Source: Cellulomonas sp.
Lineage (GTDB): Bacteria; Actinomycetota; Actinomycetes; Actinomycetales; Cellulomonadaceae
DNA: 36,002 nt
Direction of reading: 5' to 3'
Assembly: GCA_012927595.1 (NCBI GenBank)
Contig: JABBOW010000123.1
Span: forward strand, 1-36,002
Shown: positions 7,750 to 14,892 of the stretch, piece by piece
Layout: every line of letters starts with the position of its first letter
How positions within the stretch are numbered: the stretch's first letter is position 1
The notes under the pieces: model-generated
What the model saw: the letters and a program-made list of their open reading frames with translations, nothing else
The model's database searches: none
Told to the model about the DNA's origin: nothing
Program-made: the position numbers and the translations under genes

Positions 7750-8024
7750 GATGGCAAGTCATCCCCTTCGTCGCCGGCGTCCCAAATCGAGGCATCTCCC
7801 CGCGTCTGAACGTGCGGGCTTCGGCGGCCGGATGAACCAGCCTTCGCCGGCCCCATCCGTGACCTGCGCAAAGGGTGGGAGCGCGACCGCAGCGGCAACT
7901 TCGCCCAAAGATCCCACTTGGGGCTTTCTTTCATCCGGTGTGGTGTGCATCGCGGGTTCCCTGGGTGTTTACACCTACGTATGGTCGTCACTAAGGGAAC
8001 GACTTGCGGTCGAAGAGGTGCGCG
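7750..8024 (+). other. 275-nt leader/intergenic region with strong secondary structure
   Basis: No gene was found. CGGATG near 7831 can pair with CATCCG near 7855. A terminator-like hairpin and a competing helix lie at 7871-7931 (separate entry). The last 90 nt before the ATG at 8025 show no further strong fold and no clear promoter. Confidence 0.4.
7875..7931 (+). promoter_or_regulatory. Possible transcription attenuator upstream of the 8025 gene
   Basis: GCCCAAAG (7903-7910) pairs with CTTGGGGC (7917-7924) with one mismatch across ATCCCA, followed by TTTCTTT (7925-7931): a terminator-like hairpin lying upstream of, not after, a gene. An alternative helix pairs GTGGGA (7875-7880) with TCCCAC (7912-7917), taking the terminator loop and one stem base. 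The two folds compete, as in attenuators and riboswitches. No known riboswitch class was recognised. Confidence 0.4.
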
Positions 8025-8423
8025 ATGAGCACAGTGATCGGGGCGAAGCGGCGCAGCAACCGCCGCTGGTGGGCCAGCGCCTTCCTCGCCGTCGCAGCCG
8101 CTGGCGCCTTCGCCTCCTCGAGTGCCGCTCAGGCCGGCGAGCTGTCGTCCGCCTCCGCGTGCCCCGCCTCCCAGATCTCCGTCAGCTACGAGGTCGGGAT
8201 CGACTCGACCCTCGGCGCGTACGCCGTCACCGGGATCCGGGTCACCGGCTACCCGACCCAGTGCGCCGGCCAGCGCGTCGCCGTGACCGTGCACGACGCC
8301 GCAGGAGCAGCGCTCGGCACCGCGACCGGCGAGCTGAGGACCGACTCGGTGCTCGTGATGACGGCCAGCGCGCCCGTCTCCGCCGCACAGGCAGCCCGGC
8401 TCACGATCGCCCCCGCCGTCTGA
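8025..8423 (+). CDS. Small secreted protein of the Cys-VTGI-C-x-G family
   Basis: A 132-residue protein with a strongly basic N-terminus (AKRRSNRRWW), a hydrophobic core at about 16-34 and a probable cleavage after AQA near residue 37. The mature part is beta-rich with two Cys (SACPAS and TQCAG) and VTGI before the second Cys, spaced as in the 5103 protein. There is no C-terminal anchor. The ATG at 8025 is chosen because it follows a GAAGAG ribosome-binding site; an in-frame TTG at 8004 is less likely. It is separated from the signal peptidase operon by the broken paralog and a terminator, so it has its own transcript, possibly controlled by the folded leader upstream. Probable substrate of the same signal peptidase; function unknown. 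Confidence 0.75.
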   Translation: MSTVIGAKRRSNRRWWASAFLAVAAAGAFASSSAAQAGELSSASACPASQISVSYEVGIDSTLGAYAVTGIRVTGYPTQCAGQRVAVTVHDAAGAALGTATGELRTDSVLVMTASAPVSAAQAARLTIAPAV

Positions 8424-8445
8424 CGCTCCCTCGGTCTTCGCACCT

Positions 8446-8482
8446 CTGCCCCTGTCCTTCCGCCTCCGCGGGACGGGGGCAG
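8446..8482. terminator. Hairpin between convergent genes, probable bidirectional terminator
   Basis: The arms at 8446-8457 and 8471-8482 form a 12-bp stem with one G-T pair and a 13-nt loop. It lies between the stop of the 8025 gene and the stop of the minus-strand SGNH hydrolase. There is no strong T-run, so efficiency is uncertain. Confidence 0.5.
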
Positions 8483-8496
8483 ATCGATGTCGGGGC

Positions 8497-9312
8497 TCAC
8501 TCCACCGGCGCGAGCTCCGGTCGTTTGGCGACGCGGGTCGCCCCGGACGACAGACGGCGCAGACGCCGGGTCGCCCAGGGGTACACGTCGTCGCGCACCC
8601 ACCGGGCGTCGTCGCGCAGCTGCTGGGCACGGGGAACCGGCGGCAGCGGTGCGAGCGGGTCGTCCCAGGCGACGTCGTCGGGCGCCAGGCCGAGCGCGAC
8701 GAGGGCGGCCTCCGCGACGCGCGCATGCCCGTCGGTGGTGAGGTGGATGCGGTCCGGGGCCCACATGCGCCAGTCCCGGAGCGAACGCATGCCCCAGAGG
8801 TCCACGACGTACGCCCCGTGGCGGCGGGCGATCGACCAGATGTGTGCGTTGTAGATGGCCACGCGTCCGCGCGTCGCCCGGATGAGCGGGCTGCCTGCGG
8901 AGTCCATGCCCGTCCCGAGGAGGACGTCGATACCGGCCCGGCGCAGCCGCACCACTGCCGCCTCGAGGTCACGGGCCAGACGGTCGACGTCGACCGACGG
9001 CCGAAGCACGTCGTTGCCGCCGCCGATGAGGCTCACGAGGTCAGGTTCGAGCGCGAGCGCCGCGGGCAGCTGCTCAGCGATGATCGGGCGCAGCAGCCGG
9101 CCGCGGATCGCGAGGTTCGCGTACGCGAGCGGGTCGGCACCTGCGGCGGTGCGGCGCTCGGACAGGTGCCCGGCCAGCTGGTCAGCCCAGCCGCGGCACT
9201 GCCCGTCCGCGTCGGGGACGTCCCACAAGCCCTCGGTGAACGAGTCGCCGACCGCGACGAACCGGCTCCAGCGGGTTGCCGACGCAGTGGCGTCGGAGAT
9301 CGGGGTGGTCAC
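8497..9312 (-). CDS. SGNH/GDSL-family hydrolase
   Basis: A 271-residue serine esterase/lipase-type enzyme. Block I is GDSFTEG at 22-28 with catalytic Ser24; block III is GGGND at 97-101; block V is DRIHLTTDGH with Asp187 and His190 completing the triad. Block II Gly is probably in NLAIRG near 66-71. No signal peptide is seen, so it is likely cytoplasmic. The last 50 residues are Arg-rich and lie outside the usual catalytic domain. The GTG start follows a CAGAAT hexamer by 6 nt, consistent with a leaderless mRNA. It is 39 nt downstream of the uracil-DNA glycosylase gene, on the same strand. Substrate (acyl ester, carbohydrate acetyl or phospholipid) cannot be assigned. Confidence 0.9.
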   Translation of the reverse strand: MTTPISDATASATRWSRFVAVGDSFTEGLWDVPDADGQCRGWADQLAGHLSERRTAAGADPLAYANLAIRGRLLRPIIAEQLPAALALEPDLVSLIGGGNDVLRPSVDVDRLARDLEAAVVRLRRAGIDVLLGTGMDSAGSPLIRATRGRVAIYNAHIWSIARRHGAYVVDLWGMRSLRDWRMWAPDRIHLTTDGHARVAEAALVALGLAPDDVAWDDPLAPLPPVPRAQQLRDDARWVRDDVYPWATRRLRRLSSGATRVAKRPELAPVE

Positions 9313-9318
9313 GGGGAC

Positions 9319-9324
9319 ATTCTG
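9319..9324 (-). promoter_or_regulatory. -10 hexamer CAGAAT of the SGNH hydrolase gene
   Basis: On the minus strand CAGAAT ends 6 nt before the GTG at 9312. The same hexamer and spacing occur before the regulator gene at 17246, which supports a leaderless start. Confidence 0.35.
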
Positions 9325-9351
9325 CGCGATCCCTGCGCGGGAGTCACCGGC

Positions 9352-10029
9352 TCAGGGCAGTGACCAGTCCACCGGACTGGCGCCCTGCGCCGCGAGCAGC
9401 CTGTTGACCTGCGAGAACGGCCGCGAACCGAAGAACCCCCGATGGGCCGACAACGGGCTCGGGTGCACGCTCGCGACGATCGGCGTCGAACCCAGCGCGG
9501 GCGCCAACGTCTGCGCGTCGCGGCCCCACAGGACCGCCACGAGCGGTCCGCCGCGCTCGACGAGTGCCGCGATGGCCCGGTCGGTGACGGCCTCCCATCC
9601 CTTGCCCCGGTGCGACGCCGGCGCGCCCGGCCGGACGGTCAGGACCCTGTTGAGGAGCATCACGCCCTGGTCGGACCACGGCGTCAGGTCACCGGAGCGT
9701 GGTCGTGGTGCGCCCAGGTCGGACTCGAGCTCGGCGACGATGTTCGCGAGGGACCGCGGCAGGGGGCTCACGTGTGCCTGCACCGAGAAGGACAGCCCCA
9801 TCGCGTGCCCGGGGGTGGGGTACGGGTCCTGCCCGACGACGAGGACCCGCACGTCGGCCAGCGGCCGCGCGAACGCCCGCAGGATCGCGTCGCCGGCCGG
9901 CAGGTAGCCGTGCCCGGCCGCGACCTCCGCGCGCAGGAAGTCCCCGGCCGCCCGGATCGCTGGCTCGACGGGGGCGAGCGCGACGGCCCAGTCGGGCGCC
10001 ACGATGTCCGTGAGGGGTCGGTTCGTCAC
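9352..10029 (-). CDS. ung: Uracil-DNA glycosylase, family 1
   Basis: A 225-residue enzyme that excises uracil from DNA as the first step of base-excision repair. GQDPYP at 66-71 is the water-activating loop with catalytic Asp68. [17 protein letters not shown] from His189 is the DNA minor-groove loop with the catalytic His. [11 protein letters not shown] near 125-135 is the strand carrying the uracil-recognising Asn. Length and domain layout are typical. The GTG at 10029 is chosen because TACCCT ends 6 nt upstream (leaderless); longer in-frame extensions are Arg-rich and unlike the family. The gene precedes the SGNH hydrolase on the same strand. Confidence 0.97.
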   Translation of the reverse strand: MTNRPLTDIVAPDWAVALAPVEPAIRAAGDFLRAEVAAGHGYLPAGDAILRAFARPLADVRVLVVGQDPYPTPGHAMGLSFSVQAHVSPLPRSLANIVAELESDLGAPRPRSGDLTPWSDQGVMLLNRVLTVRPGAPASHRGKGWEAVTDRAIAALVERGGPLVAVLWGRDAQTLAPALGSTPIVASVHPSPLSAHRGFFGSRPFSQVNRLLAAQGASPVDWSLP

Positions 10030-10035
10030 ACCGCG

Positions 10036-10041
10036 AGGGTA
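10036..10041 (-). promoter_or_regulatory. -10 hexamer TACCCT of the ung leaderless promoter
   Basis: Minus-strand TACCCT ends 6 nt before the GTG at 10029. It is the same hexamer and spacing as at 942-947. Confidence 0.45.
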
Positions 10042-10108
10042 GCGACGACGGCCCTCCCGGCGTGTCGTTCGCGTGTCGGTGCGCCACCGGGTGAACCGTG
10101 AGGGGGAA

Positions 10109-10140
10109 GGAATGACACGCCTGTCATTCCCGCCTAAGAT
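10109..10140 (+). promoter_or_regulatory. Sigma-A-like promoter overlapped by a 9-bp inverted repeat (operator)
   Basis: The inverted repeat is GGAATGACA (10109-10117), spacer CGCC, TGTCATTCC (10122-10130). The left arm includes ATGACA (10112-10117), a 5-of-6 match to the -35 box. After exactly 17 nt comes TAAGAT (10135-10140), a good -10. A dimeric regulator bound here would cover -35 and spacer. The promoter faces the DUF3263 gene at 10266. Confidence 0.6.
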
Positions 10141-10225
10141 GACGTGAGCGCAAGACGGATGCCTCCCGCACGGGTGTGCAGCCTGACGTGGCACTCAACC
10201 CGCACGGATGTCCAACGCGGACAGG

Positions 10226-10258
10226 TCAGGCACGGAAGTTCAGGCACGGAACGTCAGG
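10226..10258 (+). repeat. Tandem 14-nt repeats in the leader of the DUF3263 gene
   Basis: TCAGGCACGGAA occurs at 10226 and 10240, and a third TCAGG at 10254, each 14 nt apart. The third copy runs into the AGGAG ribosome-binding site at 10256-10260. Confidence 0.6.
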
Positions 10259-10265
10259 AGCCACG

Positions 10266-10568
10266 ATGGAGACCGCGACAGCGGAACGGGTCGGCAGCGC
10301 CGGCGCCGAGCACACCGGTGAGCTGACCGAGCGTGACGAGCAGGTCATGGCGTTCGAGCGGCAGTGGTGGAAGTACGCCGGCGCCAAGGAACAGGCGATC
10401 CGCGAGCTGTTCGACATGTCGGCCACCCGGTACTACCAGGTGCTCAACTCCCTGATCGACTCGCCCGCCGCACTCGCCCACGACCCCATGCTCGTCAAGC
10501 GGCTGCGGCGCATGCGCTCCACCCGGCAGCGTGCCCGCTCTGCCCGCCGGCTCGGCGCGGAGGCATGA
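10266..10568 (+). CDS. DUF3263 family small helical protein
   Basis: A 100-residue cytoplasmic protein. After a polar N-terminus of about 20 residues, a helical core reads FERQWWKYAGAKEQAIRELF followed by MSATRYYQVLNSLID, which looks like a helix-turn-helix, then a basic C-terminal tail rich in Arg (KRLRRMRSTRQRARSARR). This combination is typical of the actinobacterial DUF3263 family, whose role is not established; DNA binding is plausible from the fold and basic tail. AGGAG at 10256-10260 sets the start. The promoter overlaps a perfect inverted repeat and the leader has tandem repeats, so the gene is probably tightly regulated, perhaps by itself. The next gene starts 71 nt downstream. Confidence 0.85.
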   Translation: METATAERVGSAGAEHTGELTERDEQVMAFERQWWKYAGAKEQAIRELFDMSATRYYQVLNSLIDSPAALAHDPMLVKRLRRMRSTRQRARSARRLGAEA

Positions 10569-10626
10569 CCTGCGTCGCGACGCGCACCCTGCGACGGGTG
10601 CGGTCACCTTTCACGGCTTGACCCGA

Positions 10627-10632
10627 TAGCCT
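10627..10632 (+). promoter_or_regulatory. -10 hexamer TAGCCT of the LytR_C gene
   Basis: TAGCCT ends 7 nt before the GTG at 10640, with no ribosome-binding site between: a leaderless arrangement. Confidence 0.4.
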
Positions 10633-10639
10633 GTCCGCC

Positions 10640-11263
10640 GTGAGCAAGGCCAGCTACCCGCACCCCACAGACGAGTTCGACGCCGCTGACGACCACGACG
10701 GTCCTCGTGGCGTGCACCGCTCACCTCGCACGACGTGGTCCAAGCTGTGGCCGTTCCTCGTCGTTCTTGTCGCCTTCCCGGCGCTCGCATACGGGCTCGT
10801 CACCTGGATCTCGAACTCCGACACGGGGCTCAGCGGCGCCATCTCGGGCCTCGGCGCGACGGGGACGACCGAGCCGACCGGCGGTTCCACCGATGTGGCG
10901 ACCGGTGGCGCGACCGACACGGCAGCGCCGCCCGCGGCCGCACCCACGAGCGATGCTCCCGTCGCGCCGGCGGCCCCGGCCGCGGACCTCACCACACCCG
11001 TCGGGGTGCTCAACGCCGCGAACGTCTCGGGCCTCGCGGCAACCCAGTCCAAGAAGCTCGAGGCCGGCGGGTTCACCAAGGTCACGGCGACGAACGGCAC
11101 CGGCGTGGGCGTCAAGACGACCACCGTCTTCTACGCAACCGAGGCGCAGAAGGTGACGGCCGACGCGGTCGCCCAGCTGCTCGGCATCACGACGGTCACG
11201 ATGTCGCCGACCCAGGCGAAGAGCGGCATCACTGTCGTCCTGCTTCCCGGCTTCAAGGGCTGA
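10640..11263 (+). CDS. Membrane-anchored LytR C-terminal domain protein
   Basis: A 207-residue protein: polar cytoplasmic N-terminus (1-35), one transmembrane helix (about 36-56), a Gly/Thr/Ala/Pro-rich extracytoplasmic linker (60-118), and a LytR_C domain (about 120-206) with the typical VGVLNAANVSGLA start and VVLLPGF end. The N-terminal LytR-CpsA-Psr catalytic domain is absent, as is common in actinobacterial DUF3263-neighbour proteins. The role is probably at the cell wall; no enzyme activity is expected from the domain. It follows the DUF3263 gene on the same strand and may also be read from that promoter, but has its own leaderless -10. Confidence 0.87.
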   Translation: MSKASYPHPTDEFDAADDHDGPRGVHRSPRTTWSKLWPFLVVLVAFPALAYGLVTWISNSDTGLSGAISGLGATGTTEPTGGSTDVATGGATDTAAPPAAAPTSDAPVAPAAPAADLTTPVGVLNAANVSGLAATQSKKLEAGGFTKVTATNGTGVGVKTTTVFYATEAQKVTADAVAQLLGITTVTMSPTQAKSGITVVLLPGFKG

Positions 11264-11368
11264 AGTGCGGGTCCACGCCGGTCGTCTGCCATCCGCGAAC
11301 ACCACGCGCCTGATCCGCGCGAAAACGCCGATCCGCTCGCCGCATCGGGCCCGGTCCGGGTGAGCCGT

Positions 11369-11395
11369 CTTGCACTCTCCTGGGGTGAGTGCTAA
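11369..11395 (+). promoter_or_regulatory. CIRCE operator 1 (HrcA site), merged with a promoter
   Basis: The right arm GAGTGCTAA is perfect and the spacer is 9 nt. The left arm CTTGCACTC departs from TTAGCACTC so that it contains TTGCAC (11370-11375), a -35 box. TAACCA follows after 17 nt (11393-11398) as a possible -10. HrcA bound here would block RNA polymerase directly. Confidence 0.88.
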
Positions 11396-11403
11396 CCATG
11401 GTC

Positions 11404-11430
11404 TTAGCACTCTCCGGTGGAGAGTGACAG
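11404..11430 (+). promoter_or_regulatory. CIRCE operator 2 (HrcA site)
   Basis: The left arm TTAGCACTC is perfect, the spacer is 9 nt and the right arm GAGTGACAG matches in five of nine positions. It sits around the predicted transcript start of groEL, 35 nt downstream of operator 1. Confidence 0.8.
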
Positions 11431-11444
11431 AACCAACCGGTTGA

Positions 11445-13181
<1,737 letters not shown>

Positions 13182-13231
13182 TCCGCTGAGGTAACCCCGC
13201 AGCCTCGGCTGCACTGCACGACGATCCACAG

Positions 13232-13271
13232 AAAGACGGGCCGGTCACCGCGAGGTGACCGGCCCGTCTTT
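13232..13271. terminator. Perfect 18-bp terminator hairpin, bidirectional
   Basis: 13232-13249 pairs without mismatch with 13254-13271 around a GCGA tetraloop. The stem starts AAAG and ends CTTT then C, so both strands carry a short U-run. It ends groEL transcription and probably also the minus-strand DUF4031 transcript ending at 13371. Confidence 0.92.
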
Positions 13272-13370
13272 CGTTCGTGCGGGGGCTGTCGTTGTGCCGA
13301 CCCAGCTGTTGTGCCGATCCCGTCGTGGCGCCGATCCTGCCCGTGCTGATCCTGTCGGGCACCGTTCTGG

Positions 13371-13649
13371 TCAGGTGCCGGGCCGGCTGCGGTCGCGGCT
13401 GCGGACCCGCAGGCCGGACGCGCGCAATCGCCGGATGAGCTCGTGCGGGCTCACCGGCTCCGCGCCGAGCGCGATGAGCTCGGCGTGCAGGCTGTCGGCC
13501 ACGTCGTAGTGGTCGTGGTCGAACCCGCGCGCCGGGATACCGGCCCGGGCGGCGAACGCATGGAGCTCGTCGAGCGACTCGTCGCTCACGAGGTGCGCCC
13601 ACAGCCGCCCGTGCCGGGGCCATATCGGGGGATCGACCAGCACCGCCAT
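13371..13649 (-). CDS. DUF4031 domain protein
   Basis: A 92-residue cytoplasmic protein beginning AVLVDPPIWPRHGRLWAHLVSD, characteristic of the DUF4031 family. It continues with GFDHDHYDVADSLHAELIALGAEPV and a basic tail. Several His/Asp residues (HLVSD, FDHDHYD) could bind metal, but no activity is established for the family. The ATG at 13649 is preceded by TAGATT, which ends 6 nt upstream, so the mRNA is probably leaderless. It lies downstream of the WXG100 gene on the same strand, 35 nt away, but has its own promoter signal. Confidence 0.87.
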   Translation of the reverse strand: MAVLVDPPIWPRHGRLWAHLVSDESLDELHAFAARAGIPARGFDHDHYDVADSLHAELIALGAEPVSPHELIRRLRASGLRVRSRDRSRPGT

Positions 13650-13655
13650 GGACTG

Positions 13656-13661
13656 AATCTA
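13656..13661 (-). promoter_or_regulatory. -10 hexamer TAGATT of the DUF4031 gene
   Basis: Minus-strand TAGATT ends 6 nt before the ATG at 13649. It is close to the -10 consensus (TANNNT), with leaderless spacing. Confidence 0.45.
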
Positions 13662-13684
13662 CGGTGCCCGGCGCGTTGAGCTGA

Positions 13685-13975
13685 TCAGCGCATGAACAGC
13701 CGCGACGCCTGGGACTCGGCGTCCGCGTAGGTGCGCGCGGCCGTGTGCAGGGCCGTCGTGATGTGGTCGAGGGCCTGCTCGACGCGCGCCTGCGTCGCTG
13801 ACCACTCGGTCATGACGCCGGTGAAGGCGGTGGCCGCGCCGCCGCGCCAAGTGCTCTGCAGCTCGTTCAGCTGCCGCTGCAGCGCCGCGACCTCCGCGCG
13901 CACCGCCGCGGTGCGTGCCTGGACTGCGGCGGCTGCCTGCGCGACCTGCGCGCTGTCGACCTCGAACTTGCTCAT
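13685..13975 (-). CDS. WXG100-family type VII secretion target
   Basis: A 96-residue, almost entirely helical protein. The WRG turn (W43-R44-G45, within STWRGGAATAF) separates two long amphipathic helices, as in ESAT-6/EsxA proteins, which are secreted as helical hairpins by ESX/type VII machinery. A YADAESQ segment near the C-terminus resembles the YxxxD/E export signal. GAGG lies upstream of the ATG. No partner WXG100 gene, EccC ATPase or other secretion gene is adjacent, so it is an orphan in this window and probably a homodimer. Confidence 0.9.
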   Translation of the reverse strand: MSKFEVDSAQVAQAAAAVQARTAAVRAEVAALQRQLNELQSTWRGGAATAFTGVMTEWSATQARVEQALDHITTALHTAARTYADAESQASRLFMR

Positions 13976-14065
13976 GGGTGACCTCCTCGTCTCGTGGAAG
14001 CACGGACGCTATGGAACTCAGCCCGCGCGCGAGGACGACCCGGGCGGCGTACTGGGCTGGTTCGC

Positions 14066-14833
14066 TCAGCCAGCGGCTGTGGGCGGCTCGACGTGCGACG
14101 GGGCGGACTCCGCCGCGGGCCCACCGGCGTTGACTGACACGGCCTCGATGGCGCTGAGCTCCTTCTCGAGGCGCTGCAGCTCCGCCGACAGGTTCTGCCG
14201 GGCGGGCTCCTCCCATGCCGCTCCGAGCGGGCTCATGAACAGGCTGGGCCGACCGATGAGCTTGCGCAGGATCCGCAGGCGCGCGCGCAGGTAGTGCTCG
14301 ACGGGCAGGTGCTCGTACTCCGCGCGGATGTCGTGCAGGTAGACCTTGTATCGCTGCGGGTCGACCGCGAGCATCGCCAGGTCGGCGTCGCACAGGACGG
14401 CGCAGTCGAAGTCGGTCGGGTTCGGGGTGTGCCGCACGAGGGCGTTCACCAGGGCGTGCACGCGCGCCGCACGGGCCTCGGGCACGCCGAGAGCGAGGAG
14501 GTCGGTGCGGGCGAGCAGGGCGCTGGCGACCTCGTCCTCCCCCCCACGGTTCGCGTACGCGGCGATGTCGGCCGCGTCGAAGATCGCGCCGTGGTACCAG
14601 GCCGCCAGGCGGACGAGGTCAGGCTCGTGGGTCTCCTCGGCGAGCTCGTCGACGCGAGCGAGCACATCGACCAGGTGACGCAGGTTGTGGAACCTCCGGC
14701 CGGGCGAGGACCACTTGTCGATGAGCTTCTCGCCGACTGCCTTGATGTCGTTGCGTTCCGCGGTCGCCCCGGCGCCGACGGCGCTCCGGACGAACGCAGC
14801 GAGCAACCACTGTGGTGCCTCGCGGACTTCCAT
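14066..14833 (-). CDS. HD-superfamily-like phosphohydrolase (COG4339-like)
   Basis: A 255-residue helical protein. RRFHNLRHL (H49, H53), AAWYHGAIFD (H81, D86) and CDADLAML (D149, D151) align with the metal-binding positions of the COG4339 group of predicted HD hydrolases. In the central motif the usual HD doublet reads His-Gly, so metal binding may be altered or use D86. Substrate is unknown. GAGGG upstream of the ATG is a good ribosome-binding site. A 7-bp inverted repeat at 14850-14875 lies just before it. It follows the histidine kinase gene by 59 nt on the same strand and may be in the same transcript. Confidence 0.75.
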   Translation of the reverse strand: MEVREAPQWLLAAFVRSAVGAGATAERNDIKAVGEKLIDKWSSPGRRFHNLRHLVDVLARVDELAEETHEPDLVRLAAWYHGAIFDAADIAAYANRGGEDEVASALLARTDLLALGVPEARAARVHALVNALVRHTPNPTDFDCAVLCDADLAMLAVDPQRYKVYLHDIRAEYEHLPVEHYLRARLRILRKLIGRPSLFMSPLGAAWEEPARQNLSAELQRLEKELSAIEAVSVNAGGPAAESAPSHVEPPTAAG

Positions 14834-14849
14834 GAACCACCCTCTGTGA

Positions 14850-14875
14850 ATGATCTACTTTCTGAGCCAGATCAT
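14850..14875. repeat. Inverted repeat upstream of the HD-like gene
   Basis: ATGATCT (14850-14856) and AGATCAT (14869-14875) form a perfect 7-bp inverted repeat with a 12-nt spacer, between the histidine kinase stop and the start of the HD-like gene. It could be an operator or a weak mRNA hairpin. Confidence 0.4.
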
Positions 14876-14892
14876 CGTAGTTGCCGTCAGGC

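Noticed and set aside
7968..7985. TTTACA and TATGGT as a promoter of the 8025 gene
   Set aside because: Spacing is only 6 nt.
9023..9030. GCCGATGA within the SGNH hydrolase gene
   Set aside because: Internal to a coding sequence on the opposite strand and not followed by a start of a flagellar gene; chance match.
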